64,000 nucleotides of DNA from Chitinophagales bacterium (GTDB taxonomy: Bacteria > Bacteroidota > Bacteroidia > Chitinophagales > UBA10324). Made by a program: the position numbers and the translations under genes. The DNA lies in contig JANWWJ010000043.1 of assembly GCA_025056305.1 (NCBI GenBank), positions 62,001-126,000 of the forward strand, in the 5' to 3' direction. Positions 28,954 to 38,960 of the stretch are shown here, one piece after another (position 1 is the stretch's first letter; each line of letters opens with the position of its first letter). A model generated the notes under the pieces. The model saw nothing but the letters and a program-made list of their open reading frames with translations, was not told the origin of the DNA and ran no database searches.

Positions 28954-30246
28954 TTATTTAGTTTCTATTTCTTCAAGCAAAAAGCTTTTTACCCCCAACA
29001 TGAAGCGGTCCATGAGGCTTTGCAGAAAGCTGCGGTTGTCTTTGTGTTGAGTCTCGACCTGTGTGGCCGTTTTGTGTTGCTCATCATAGTAACGAAAACC
29101 GTTTAACACCAGCCCAACGCAGGTAGCATACATCGGATGCCGCAATTCATCCAAATGAGCAGGTTGATCGGGCGATAGATATTCAGTCGGGATGCCAATG
29201 CGAGTGTCCAGCCCCGTCACATATTCTGCCAATTGAACCAAGTTGGTCAATTGAGCTCCACCGCCGGTAACAACCATGCCGGCTACCAGCTTGTTTTTGT
29301 AGCCGGAAGCCTCAATTTCCGCATCGACCAGTTCCAGAATCTCTTCCATGCGTGCATGTATTATGTTGGCCAGATTTCGCATGGAAATTTCTTTCGGCGG
29401 GCGGCCGCGAATACCAGGAATGGATATGATCTGATTGTCCATGTTTGAAGAAGGAATAGCACTGCCGAAACGACGTTTAAGTTGCTCTGCCTGCTCTCGT
29501 GTAACTCGGCACCCTTCCTGAATATCTTCGGTGATCACGTTGCCGCCGAAGGGGATAACGCAGGTATGTCGAATGATGTTATTATGAAAAATGGCTATGT
29601 CTGTCGTTCCTCCTCCGATATCAACCAAGACCACGCCTGCCTCTTTCTCATCGTCATGCAACACAGCTGCAGAACTGGCCAATGGCTCCAGAATGAGCTC
29701 CTGCATGCGCAGGTTACATTTGTTAATGCAACGCTGAATGTTCTGGGCGGCACTGATCTGACCGGTGATGATGTGAAAGTTGGCTTCCAGGCGAGTGCCG
29801 CACATCCCCACCGGATCGCGGATATCTGGTTCATTGTCCACAAAAAATTCCTGCGGTAACACATGAATAATGCGATCGCCGGGGTTGACCACCAACTTAT
29901 ACATGTCATCGGTAAGCTGCCGGATATCTTCTTCGCTGATTTCGGTTTCTCCGTTTTTTCGGATGAGCACCCCCCTATGTTGCATGCTGCGGATGTGTTG
30001 GCCGGCTATACCCACAAACACTTCGCTGATGTGGACTTTTGAGCTGTCCGATGCCTTGCTTACCGCCCGCTGAATGGATTCAACCGTTCGGTCGATGTTG
30101 GCGATGACACCACGCTGCACCCCCAGCGACTCAGCATGACCCATACCCAAAATCCTCAATTTCCGATCTGCCGTACGCTGGGCAACTATGGCACAAATCT
30201 TCGTCGTGCCTATATCTAAACCTACAACAAAGCGCTCTGAGGTCAT
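28954..30246 (-). CDS. ftsA: Cell division protein FtsA
   Basis: VVGLDIGTTKICAIVAQR; VVLVDIGGGTTDIAIFHNN; VTGGGAQLTNLVQLAEYVTG. Confidence 0.97.
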   Translation of the reverse strand: MTSERFVVGLDIGTTKICAIVAQRTADRKLRILGMGHAESLGVQRGVIANIDRTVESIQRAVSKASDSSKVHISEVFVGIAGQHIRSMQHRGVLIRKNGETEISEEDIRQLTDDMYKLVVNPGDRIIHVLPQEFFVDNEPDIRDPVGMCGTRLEANFHIITGQISAAQNIQRCINKCNLRMQELILEPLASSAAVLHDDEKEAGVVLVDIGGGTTDIAIFHNNIIRHTCVIPFGGNVITEDIQEGCRVTREQAEQLKRRFGSAIPSSNMDNQIISIPGIRGRPPKEISMRNLANIIHARMEEILELVDAEIEASGYKNKLVAGMVVTGGGAQLTNLVQLAEYVTGLDTRIGIPTEYLSPDQPAHLDELRHPMYATCVGLVLNGFRYYDEQHKTATQVETQHKDNRSFLQSLMDRFMLGVKSFLLEEIETK

Positions 30247-31091
30247 AAGTCCGTTTTTGAAGAAGAGGGAGTTTGTACGTTCGAAGCGTCAGCCTGAACG
30301 GTTTCCGTTTTTTCCTGCCCGGCCCGGCGCGTAGCGTAGATCTGATGGCGGAATCGCAGGTCCACGACCGAATACGAGGACCACTTCCCCGATTGCGACA
30401 ACTGTCGGTAGAGCGGCCGCAACTTGCTCAGCTTTTCCTCCAGCTGTTGCGTGTCCCCAATCAAAATGCGGTGCTTACCGTGAAAAGGAATCAGCTCGTA
30501 CTGTCCGGCTTCGTTGCAGTGAATCTGGTCAATAAGGCCGAGCAAAAAAGAATCACGCATCATGTGCTTAACGATTTGAAGTACTTCATATGTAAACAAG
30601 TTCTCATTTTTTAAAGACTGATTTGTACCTGCTCGGGTGGCCACAGGAACCCTTGCGGTAAATTTATCGCTGAGGGGCAGGCGCCGACCTTCTGCATCGA
30701 GGTAGTAACTCACAGTAGGGCTGTTGATTATCCTGATTACGGGAATGGATTGCCGCACATGTACGTGCAGGTGATGTTGCGCGTCGAGGTAAACAAGGCT
30801 CGAATGAATCCATGGTTGTCGGTTGAGGTGTTCTTCCAGTTCAGTCAGCGAAAGTTGGGTCACCGGTGTCCCCCCTTCAAATGCAATATGGCGTGCCTCC
30901 AGCCATTGACGCACGTCGGCTGCATCCACAAATGAAATTTCAGGAGCGCCCACCACATGAACGGTTACTCCGGTGGTTAGGGGTTCAGGCTGGCTCATTG
31001 CAGCCACCCATACCCACACTGTAAGGCCACTCAACAACATGAGCAGTCCGTAACGAAGTCCTAACAAGATTGCGTTGCGATGAATCCTCAT
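30243..31091 (-). CDS. ftsQ: FtsQ/DivIB-like cell division protein
   Basis: N-terminal TM helix; LEEHLNRQPWIHSSLVYLDAQHHLHVHVRQSIPVIRI; position between murC and ftsA. Confidence 0.85.
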   Translation of the reverse strand: MRIHRNAILLGLRYGLLMLLSGLTVWVWVAAMSQPEPLTTGVTVHVVGAPEISFVDAADVRQWLEARHIAFEGGTPVTQLSLTELEEHLNRQPWIHSSLVYLDAQHHLHVHVRQSIPVIRIINSPTVSYYLDAEGRRLPLSDKFTARVPVATRAGTNQSLKNENLFTYEVLQIVKHMMRDSFLLGLIDQIHCNEAGQYELIPFHGKHRILIGDTQQLEEKLSKLRPLYRQLSQSGKWSSYSVVDLRFRHQIYATRRAGQEKTETVQADASNVQTPSSSKTDL

Positions 31092-31094
31092 GGC

Positions 31095-32450
31095 TTACAA
31101 TTGATCCAGCATTTGAGCCAAAGGCATAACCAGTTCGTCAATATCGCCGGCCCCCACTGTAACCAGAACCTCAGGCGGCTGTTGCCGCAACAGCTCAAAC
31201 AGCTCTTGTTTGGAAGCCAGCATTGCACGGCAACCCGTCAAGTAGCCTAACAATAAAGACGAGTCCACGCCCTCCAGAGGCGCCTCTCGCGCTGCATAAA
31301 TGGGCAAAAGGATTACCCTATCAGCCAGCGAAAGGGCTTTTCCAAAACCTTCCGCAAAGTCCCGAGTGCGTGAATACAGGTGCGGTTGAAACACACAGGT
31401 AATAAGTCGCGGACCGCACAGCTGACGCACCGCACCTAAAAAAGCTTCGATCTCCACCGGATGATGGGCGTAATCATCAATAAACCAATAACGCTCGGTG
31501 CGTCGGATCCATTCAAACCGTCGTTTCACCCCCCTAAATGTTTCTAGGCCTTTTTTGATTTGTTCCGGATTGGCCTCTAAGTACAAGCCTACGGCTACGG
31601 CGGCCACTGCATTTTCTACGTTATAACCGCCCGGCAAAGGCAAGTGTATGTCGCCGATAGTGCCCTTGGACCACGTCACAGCAAATCGCTGCCCGATTTC
31701 TGTGGGTTCAATGTGATGAGCACGCACATCGGCTTCCTGATGAATTCCATAAAAATGAATATTAAAAAAGTTTACATAGGGCAAGAAGGCTAGTCCAGGC
31801 CTTGTGATGAGGACGCCTCCGGCCTTAAGCCGGCTGGCAAAATCGCCGAACGAACGAACTACTTCTTCCGGAGCCTCATAGATATCCAGGTGGTCCGGAT
31901 CACAGGAAGTGACCACGGCAACATCGGGGCGCAGTTTCAAAAAGGAGCGGTCAAATTCATCAGCCTCCACCACGCAAATACCTGACGTTCCATCAAGAAA
32001 ATTAGAATGATAGTTTAAAGCGATACCGCCCAAAAAAGCCATGCAATCGATTCCACAACTTTTGAGCACATGAGCTATCAGAGCAGCGGTCGTGGTCTTT
32101 CCGTGTGTGCCGGCTATGGCAATGGTGAACAGCTCGGCAGTAATAAGCTGAAGCACTTCAGCCCGTTTGAGCACTGGATAACCCCGCTGTTGATAATAAA
32201 CCAACTCTGCATGATCCGATGGAATTGCCGGCGTATATACCACCAGTTGGGCATCGCTCATAATCCGACTGATGTCTTCTTCGTAATGAATGGATATCCC
32301 TTCTCGCTCCAATTGAGCTGTTAGTAGGGTTGGGGTTCTGTCGTAACCGGTAACGGTTGCTCCTCGGGCGTGGAAATAGCGAGCCAGGGCACTCATACCA
32401 ATACCGCCGATGCCCAGAAATGCCACCCGTCGCACGTCATGCACATTCAT
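31095..32450 (-). CDS. murC: UDP-N-acetylmuramate--L-alanine ligase
   Basis: VAFLGIGGIGMSALARYFHARGATVTGYDRT; AIAGTHGKTTTAALIAHVL; FIDDYAHHPVEIEAFL. Confidence 0.97.
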   Translation of the reverse strand: MNVHDVRRVAFLGIGGIGMSALARYFHARGATVTGYDRTPTLLTAQLEREGISIHYEEDISRIMSDAQLVVYTPAIPSDHAELVYYQQRGYPVLKRAEVLQLITAELFTIAIAGTHGKTTTAALIAHVLKSCGIDCMAFLGGIALNYHSNFLDGTSGICVVEADEFDRSFLKLRPDVAVVTSCDPDHLDIYEAPEEVVRSFGDFASRLKAGGVLITRPGLAFLPYVNFFNIHFYGIHQEADVRAHHIEPTEIGQRFAVTWSKGTIGDIHLPLPGGYNVENAVAAVAVGLYLEANPEQIKKGLETFRGVKRRFEWIRRTERYWFIDDYAHHPVEIEAFLGAVRQLCGPRLITCVFQPHLYSRTRDFAEGFGKALSLADRVILLPIYAAREAPLEGVDSSLLLGYLTGCRAMLASKQELFELLRQQPPEVLVTVGAGDIDELVMPLAQMLDQL

Positions 32451-33568
32451 GAGATAAAAGCAGATTTTTTGTTTACCAGTTCAAGTATTTCCGTCGCCAA
32501 GGCCTGGTGGGCATGCGGGCGCGCCAGGGTTGAAATGTTTTGACTGAGGCGATGGCGTGTGGGTTCATCGCGCATCAACTTCAGGATGTTATCTACAAGC
32601 AGTTGGGGTGCCTCGGCATCGGCTATAAGGACGGCGGCTCCGTGGCGTGCCAGCTCCTCTGCATTTCGTCGCTGATGATCTTCGGCCACATGGGGTGAAG
32701 GAACCAGCACGGCAGCTTTGGCCGTAACGCTCAGCTCGGCCAGAGCCAGCGCTCCGGCACGAGATACCACTAAGTCCGCGGCAGCGTAGGCAGCAGCCAT
32801 GTCGTTGACAAACGGCAAAATCCGTAAGCGCTGGGGTGCCTTTTTTTCATATAAACGAAACTGTTCATAATAAATTTTTCCCGTTTGCCACAAAATTTGA
32901 AACCCGGCCTCCAGCAGACGGTCTATTCCCTCGGCTATGCTTTGATTGATGGATGCCGCACCCAGACTTCCCCCCACCACCAACACCACCGGCACATCGG
33001 CACGAAATCCAAACACCTCTCGAGCCTGCGCTGTGGAGGGCAATTGCAGCAACTCCTGCCGTACCGGATTACCTGTCAGAACGATTTTATGGCGCGGGAA
33101 AAACCGTTCCATACCCTCGTAGGCCACACAGACTTTTCTCACCCATCGGCCTAAAAGCCGATTGGCGAGTCCGGCGTAAGAGTTTTGTTCGTGGATCAAC
33201 GTTGGAATACCGAGCAACACTGCCATCAGCAAAACCGGAAAGCTGGCATAGCCACCCACCCCAATCACGACATGAGGCCGAAACTGCCGCATCAACGCCA
33301 AAGCCTTCCAGCAGCTTGCCAGCAGTTTGAAAGGCAACAGAAAATTTTGCATATCGAACTTTCGCTGTAGCCCCGCTATTGGCAAGCCCACAATTCGGTA
33401 GCCGGCGGCGGGCACGACTTGCATTTCTAAGCGCCCTCGTGCTCCTACAAAGAGCAATTCGGCCTTAGGCTCCTTCTGCTGCAGGGCCTTTGCTATGGCT
33501 AAGGCCGGAAAGACATGACCGCCAGTGCCGCCTCCGCTAATCATTATTCTGATCGGTTGATGCCCCAT
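32447..33568 (-). CDS. murG: UDP-N-acetylglucosamine--N-acetylmuramyl-(pentapeptide) pyrophosphoryl-undecaprenol N-acetylglucosamine transferase
   Basis: IMISGGGTGGHVFPALAIAKAL; VIGVGGYASFPVLLMA; IHEQNSYAGLANRLLG; LVVSRAGALALAEL. Confidence 0.97.
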   Translation of the reverse strand: MGHQPIRIMISGGGTGGHVFPALAIAKALQQKEPKAELLFVGARGRLEMQVVPAAGYRIVGLPIAGLQRKFDMQNFLLPFKLLASCWKALALMRQFRPHVVIGVGGYASFPVLLMAVLLGIPTLIHEQNSYAGLANRLLGRWVRKVCVAYEGMERFFPRHKIVLTGNPVRQELLQLPSTAQAREVFGFRADVPVVLVVGGSLGAASINQSIAEGIDRLLEAGFQILWQTGKIYYEQFRLYEKKAPQRLRILPFVNDMAAAYAAADLVVSRAGALALAELSVTAKAAVLVPSPHVAEDHQRRNAEELARHGAAVLIADAEAPQLLVDNILKLMRDEPTRHRLSQNISTLARPHAHQALATEILELVNKKSAFIS

Positions 33569-34706
33569 GGTCTTGCTCCGTGCTTCGGCTTACACTCAAA
33601 ATGATTCCAACGGCCAGACTCGTAAACAAGGTAGAGGTACCCCCCATGCTGATCAATGGTAGAGTTACCCCGGTGGTGGGCAGCAGATCGACAACCACAG
33701 CCATGTTGATCAGTGCCTGCACCACAATTGCCAGGCCAAGCCCAAGGGCCAGATATGCCCCAAACAATCCCTGAGCCATACGCGCTACGCGAATACTTCG
33801 CAACAACAAAAACAAATACAAAACCACCAAAGCCATCCCTCCGATGAGGCCGTATTCTTCAACAATAATTGCATATATGAAATCTGAATATGGGCTGGGC
33901 AAAAAGTTGCGTTGAATGCTGTTGCCTGGGCCGGTTCCGAAAATGCCTCCATGCGCAATTGCAATCTTAGCCTGTTGGACCTGATAGGGCTCATGCTCCT
34001 GATCCGCAAAGGCTGCCAGCCTACTGCTCCAGGTTTCTACCCGTGTGGAAAAGGGTGTAAGCCGATCTAGGAGGACCAACACGCTCAGCAGCGATATTGC
34101 CAACAACACCAGGGCTGTTAGATAGCGAATCGGCACTTGCCCGATAAACATGAGAAATAAACATGTGGCCAGCAAAATGGCTGCGGTAGAAAAATTACTG
34201 GGTGCAATTAGGCCGCAGATCAAGAGTACCGGCGCCCCGATGGGTAAAAATCCATGCCGAAACTCATGCAAGTGATCTTTCTTAATCACCAGCATTCGGG
34301 CTATGTACATGATGAGCGCCAGCCGTGCTAAGTCAGAAGTTTGAAACGACAGGTCAACGACCGGTACCGACAGCCATCTGCGTGCTTCGTTGATTTCCTG
34401 GCCGAAAAACAGGGTAAGGATCAACAACGGTACCGAAACAAAAAGAAGCATTTGAGCCAAGCGGGAATAGTAGCCATAAGGAATACGGTGTGCCACATAT
34501 ATTATCAAAAGGCTAATACCAATGATAAGCCCTTGCCGGAGCAGGTAATACTGCACGTTTCCGCCCTGCACGCGGAAAGCCAGCGTGCCGGTAGAACTAT
34601 ACACGGCCAGCATAGAAACTAAAAACAAAAAGATAACCACCAGCCATATGTAGCGGTCTCCGCTGGTGTATCGAAATACCTCTTTAACCGATTGGTCGAG
34701 CTTCAT
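33537..34706 (-). CDS. ftsW: FtsW/RodA family SEDS glycosyltransferase
   Basis: Polytopic; GTGPGNSIQRNFLPSPYSDFIYAIIVEEYGLIGG; LPTTGVTLPLISMGGTSTLF. Confidence 0.96.
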   Translation of the reverse strand: MKLDQSVKEVFRYTSGDRYIWLVVIFLFLVSMLAVYSSTGTLAFRVQGGNVQYYLLRQGLIIGISLLIIYVAHRIPYGYYSRLAQMLLFVSVPLLILTLFFGQEINEARRWLSVPVVDLSFQTSDLARLALIMYIARMLVIKKDHLHEFRHGFLPIGAPVLLICGLIAPSNFSTAAILLATCLFLMFIGQVPIRYLTALVLLAISLLSVLVLLDRLTPFSTRVETWSSRLAAFADQEHEPYQVQQAKIAIAHGGIFGTGPGNSIQRNFLPSPYSDFIYAIIVEEYGLIGGMALVVLYLFLLLRSIRVARMAQGLFGAYLALGLGLAIVVQALINMAVVVDLLPTTGVTLPLISMGGTSTLFTSLAVGIILSVSRSTEQDHGASTDQNND

Positions 34707-34715
34707 GGGCTGGAG

Positions 34716-36047
34716 TTACAGATCGCGCACACATTCCTTGAATTGGCGTCCCCGTTCTTCGTAGTTTTCAAACAAGTCAAAACTGGCGCATGCAGGGGAA
34801 AGCAGCACGCAGTCACCAGGGGCCGCTAGATGGAAAGCGGCTTTAACGGCGTCTCTCATGTTGTTGGTATTGACGATTAAGTCTACACTGTTGCTGAAGG
34901 CTTCGTGCAGTTTACGATTGTCCACCCCCAAGCACACCAACGCTTTAACCTTTCTGCGTACCAGATCCGTAAGCATACTGTAATCATTTCCCTTATCCAC
35001 CCCACCGGCAATCCAGATAATGGGTTTGTTGATGCTTTCCAAAGCATACCAAGTAGCATTTACACTGGTCGCTTTGGAATCATTGATGAACTCCACGCCT
35101 TTGATGTCAGCAACCCATTCGAGACGGTGTTCCAACGACCTGAAGTCGCTCAGTGCCTCCCGAATCAGGTCGTTTTTGATGTCAAACAGCCGCGCGACAA
35201 TGCCGGCGGCCATGGAGTTGTACACATTGTGTTTACCCCGTAATCCAAGTTTTGGTACTGGCATGGTGAAGGAATTTTGGTTTAGAGAAAAAACTATTTG
35301 ATCGTGGTGCAGCCAGGCTCCCTGGCTCAATGTTTTTTCTTGCGAAAAAGCAAGGCATTGGGCCTTTACCTGATGACGTTCCAGGCCCGCCCGGGTTTCG
35401 GCATCATCGGCACAATAGATCAAATAATCCGATGCGTCCTGTGCTTGCGTGATCCGAAACTTGGTGTCGGCATAGCGCTGCATGCTGTATTCGTACCGAT
35501 CCAGATGATTGGGTGTGATGTTGGTGATGACGGCCACCCATGGCTTGAATGCATAACAATCTTCCAATTGAAAGCTGCTGACCTCTGCTACATAACAGGC
35601 CGCCTCGCGTTCGGCAAGCTGGCCGGCAAAGCTTTTACCAATGTTGCCGACCAAAGCGACATCCATGCCGCTTCGTTGCAGCAGGTGCCACGTGAGCGTT
35701 GCAGTGGTTGACTTGCCGTTCGTTCCCGTAATGGCTACGACAGGGGCGCGTGTGTGCTGCGCAGCAAATTCTATTTCGGAAATGATCGGTATTCCCTGTT
35801 GGCGCAACGCAGCCAACACTGGGGAGTTGGGTGCTATGCCCGGACTTTTGATGATTAAATCCGCGCCAAGCATGCGGCTTAGATCGTGTTGGCCCTCTTC
35901 AAAGGGGATGCCGGCTTGCAGCAGCTGCTGGCGCCGCTGAGGGCGAAGGCTGCCGCTGTCGCTCACCAGCACCTCATGACCAAGCTTTTTTGCCAGCAAG
36001 GCAGCTCCAAGGCCACTTTCTCCTGCTCCGATCACTACCACGTTCAT
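34716..36047 (-). CDS. murD: UDP-N-acetylmuramoyl-L-alanine--D-glutamate ligase
   Basis: VVIGAGESGLGAALLAKKLGHEVLVSD; AITGTNGKSTTATLTWHLL; FINDSKATSVNATWYAL; LLSPACASFDLFENYEERGRQFK. Confidence 0.97.
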   Translation of the reverse strand: MNVVVIGAGESGLGAALLAKKLGHEVLVSDSGSLRPQRRQQLLQAGIPFEEGQHDLSRMLGADLIIKSPGIAPNSPVLAALRQQGIPIISEIEFAAQHTRAPVVAITGTNGKSTTATLTWHLLQRSGMDVALVGNIGKSFAGQLAEREAACYVAEVSSFQLEDCYAFKPWVAVITNITPNHLDRYEYSMQRYADTKFRITQAQDASDYLIYCADDAETRAGLERHQVKAQCLAFSQEKTLSQGAWLHHDQIVFSLNQNSFTMPVPKLGLRGKHNVYNSMAAGIVARLFDIKNDLIREALSDFRSLEHRLEWVADIKGVEFINDSKATSVNATWYALESINKPIIWIAGGVDKGNDYSMLTDLVRRKVKALVCLGVDNRKLHEAFSNSVDLIVNTNNMRDAVKAAFHLAAPGDCVLLSPACASFDLFENYEERGRQFKECVRDL

Positions 36048-36226
36048 GCTTTCACCCAGATTAGGGTATTATCCTTAGGTTGTGTTTTTCTGCGAAGGCG
36101 CGCCTTGACAAGTTGGACCTGCTTCTTGCGCCAGCGGTTCAGCCGTCGGCGCGTACGACGAATCAACTTAGCCCGTTGCCGCTCGCTGAGCAGGATCCAG
36201 TTCTGCCATTCAAGACGCCCCATCAT
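36044..36226 (-). CDS. Small very basic ORF between mraY and murD ([60 protein letters not shown])
   Basis: 60 codons (59 from the second ATG); start overlaps the mraY stop (TAATG) and stop overlaps the murD start (ATGA). The 178-aa ORF in the track is a frame read-through into mraY. Confidence 0.6.
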   Translation of the reverse strand: MMGRLEWQNWILLSERQRAKLIRRTRRRLNRWRKKQVQLVKARLRRKTQPKDNTLIWVKA

Positions 36227-37470
36227 TAACGAATTTTTAATGTAACTAACGTTAATACCGCCAATAGCATTCCGACGATCCAAAAACGCGTTACGATTTT
36301 CGGCTCGGGATACCCCAACACCTGATAATGATGATGCAGCGGGGCCATGCGAAAAACCCGTCTGCCTGCGCCGTACCGCCAGCGCGTGTACTTGAAGTAG
36401 GCAACTTGGATGATCACCGACAGATTTTCGATTAAAAAGATGCCGCACAGCAACGGCAATAACAGTTCCTTCCGTACCGTAATAGCCAGCGTGGCAATGA
36501 TGCCGCCCAGAGCCAATGAGCCCGTATCGCCCATGAATACCTGAGCCGGATAGGCATTGTACCATAAGAATCCAACACAAGCCCCGATAAAAGCAGCCGA
36601 AAAAACCAGCAACTCACCACTGTTGGGGATATACATGATGTTCAGATAGTCGGCCAACAGAATATTGCCTGATACGTATGCAAAAATTCCTAAAGTTGCA
36701 CCGGCAATGGCTGAAACACCGGTAGCCAGCCCGTCCATGCCATCGGTGATGTTGGCAGCATTTGAAACGGCGGTGATGATGATGACTACAATTAAAATAT
36801 ATACCACCCACGTGTACCGTTCCCATTCGCGGTTGATCCAGCTCAGCAACCTGCCATAGTTGAATTCATGGTTCTTTACGAAGGGAATGGTCGTGATGGG
36901 CAGTTTAGCATCCACGTATTGTGCGGTTGCTTTCTCTACGGGCGAGAGCAGTAGCTCTTCCTGAGGAGGTTGCTGCGCGTGCACCAACGGCCGACGTACC
37001 ACTACGTCGGAATGGAAATACAAAATGGAACCCACAAGAATTCCCAGGGTAATTTGTCCAAACAACTTCGACCACGCCGTAAGACCTCTTTTATTCTTTT
37101 TAAAAACTTTAATATAATCGTCAACAAAACCGATTAATCCACACCAGAGGGTTGTCGCCAGCAGCAACAACACATAGATGTTGTGAAGTTTGGCAAACAA
37201 GAGGGTAGGAATAAGGATGGCCGCCAGTATTATCAGCCCGCCCATAGTTGGGGTTCCTTCTTTTTCCATCTGCCCCTGAAGGCCGAGATCCCGAATGCTT
37301 TCACCCACTTGTTTGCGCCGCAAAACCTTCAACATCCATTTGCCAAAAAACAGGCCTATGAGCAACGAAAGAATGATGGCCATGCCCGCCCGAAAGGAGA
37401 TGAACCCAAACAAGCCGGCCCCCGGCAGATCGAAACGCTCATCCAAAAACTCAAACAAATAGTACAACAT
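36226..37470 (-). CDS. mraY: Phospho-N-acetylmuramoyl-pentapeptide-transferase
   Basis: [103 protein letters not shown]. Confidence 0.98.
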   Translation of the reverse strand: MLYYLFEFLDERFDLPGAGLFGFISFRAGMAIILSLLIGLFFGKWMLKVLRRKQVGESIRDLGLQGQMEKEGTPTMGGLIILAAILIPTLLFAKLHNIYVLLLLATTLWCGLIGFVDDYIKVFKKNKRGLTAWSKLFGQITLGILVGSILYFHSDVVVRRPLVHAQQPPQEELLLSPVEKATAQYVDAKLPITTIPFVKNHEFNYGRLLSWINREWERYTWVVYILIVVIIITAVSNAANITDGMDGLATGVSAIAGATLGIFAYVSGNILLADYLNIMYIPNSGELLVFSAAFIGACVGFLWYNAYPAQVFMGDTGSLALGGIIATLAITVRKELLLPLLCGIFLIENLSVIIQVAYFKYTRWRYGAGRRVFRMAPLHHHYQVLGYPEPKIVTRFWIVGMLLAVLTLVTLKIR

Positions 37471-37487
37471 CGCCTAAGCCAATTCGG

Positions 37488-38960
37488 TCAACTGTTGATC
37501 TTGATTTGTTCCAAAGCTTTTTTCAGTTCCTCACGATCGTCGAACGGGTAGCGAGTGCCAGCAATCTCTTGGTATTTCTCATGGCCTTTGCCGGCCACGA
37601 GTACCACATCTTTAGCTGCACCCAATGCCACTGCCGTACGTATGGCCTCCCTGCGGTTCACCACCGTCAGCACTTTTCCGACAGCCTCAGCCGGTACACC
37701 TTTCATCATCTCTTCGATAATGAACTGAGGGTCTTCGTAGCGTGGATTATCTGCAGTGAAGATGGCCCGATCAGCCAACAGGGCAACGGCGCGACCCATT
37801 AGTGGCCGTTTCTGCCGATCGCGGTTGCCCCCACAACCCACTACCGCTAGCAGCTGTGCCTCTTCATACATCAGTTGCCGCAACGTGCGCAATACTTGCT
37901 CCAAAGCATCAGGTGTGTGGGCATAGTCAACCACACCGGTTAGCTCATTGCCCGGCACTCGAATCACCTGCAGGCGACCTTCCACCGGCGCCAATAGGCT
38001 CATTGCCTGCAGTACAACTTCTCGTTCAGCACCCAGCAGCCGGGCTGTGGCATACACCGCCAACAAATTGGAGGCATTAAAGGCCCCGATTAGCCGCAGA
38101 TGTACTTCCTGACCTTCCAGTAACACCACCATGCCATGCAACGATTGTTCTAAGAGGCGAAGCCGGAAGTCAGCCATCCCTTGAATTGCGTAGGTGTACA
38201 CCTTAGCGCGCGTGTTTTGAACCATGACCCGGCTTCGCACATCATCCGCATTTACCAGCGCGAAAGCATTCGCAGGCAATGCATCGAACAACTTCTTCTT
38301 GGCTTTTATATATGCATCAAAAGTTTTGTGATAGTCCAAATGATCATGAGAAATGTTGGTGAAAATGCCTCCGGCAAATCGAAGACCTGCTGTGCGCTGT
38401 TGATCCAGGGCATGCGAGCTGGCTTCCATGAAACAGTAGGTACATCCCTCTTTGTGCATGAGATGCAGCAGTTGGCTCAGGGTAACGGCGGCCGGCGTCG
38501 TGTGGGTCGCTTCCAACGTTGTGGCACCAATGCGATTTTCTACTGTGGAAATAAGCCCACAGCGAAAGCCAAGAGCAGTAAACAGGTGATACAACAGTGT
38601 TGCTACGGTGGTTTTACCGTTGGTGCCTGTTACGGCAACGATTTTGAGTTTTTGAGAAGGGAAATCATAAAATGCTTCTGCAATATGTGCCAGGGCTTGT
38701 GCAGCCGATGGCACCTGAACATACGTCACGTGATCGTAGCGGCATTCCGGCATTACTTCACAGACAATGGCTACAGCTCCAGCAGCCGTCGCTGCATCGA
38801 TAAACTTGTGGCCATCCGTGGTGTGGCCGGGTATTGCTGCAAACAGCCAACCTTGCTGCACTTGTCGTGAATCGTCGGTAATGGCCTCAATCCATACCGT
38901 GTCGCTGCCTTCAACACGAAGAGGCCGCACCGCCTTTAACAACTCACTGAGCTGTTTCAT
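37488..38960 (-). CDS. murE: UDP-N-acetylmuramoyl-L-alanyl-D-glutamate--2,6-diaminopimelate ligase
   Basis: AVTGTNGKTTVATLLYHLF; EASSHALDQQRTAGLRF; VVDYAHTPDALEQVL; TADNPRYEDPQFIIEEMM. Confidence 0.96.
   Translation of the reverse strand: MKQLSELLKAVRPLRVEGSDTVWIEAITDDSRQVQQGWLFAAIPGHTTDGHKFIDAATAAGAVAIVCEVMPECRYDHVTYVQVPSAAQALAHIAEAFYDFPSQKLKIVAVTGTNGKTTVATLLYHLFTALGFRCGLISTVENRIGATTLEATHTTPAAVTLSQLLHLMHKEGCTYCFMEASSHALDQQRTAGLRFAGGIFTNISHDHLDYHKTFDAYIKAKKKLFDALPANAFALVNADDVRSRVMVQNTRAKVYTYAIQGMADFRLRLLEQSLHGMVVLLEGQEVHLRLIGAFNASNLLAVYATARLLGAEREVVLQAMSLLAPVEGRLQVIRVPGNELTGVVDYAHTPDALEQVLRTLRQLMYEEAQLLAVVGCGGNRDRQKRPLMGRAVALLADRAIFTADNPRYEDPQFIIEEMMKGVPAEAVGKVLTVVNRREAIRTAVALGAAKDVVLVAGKGHEKYQEIAGTRYPFDDREELKKALEQIKINS

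Noticed and set aside
36227-36580. N-terminal 118 aa of the 178-aa ORF 36044..36580
   Set aside because: Off-frame reading of mraY; only the last 60 codons (36044-36226) are outside mraY and plausible.
38181-38870. 229-aa plus ORF
   Set aside because: Antisense to murE.
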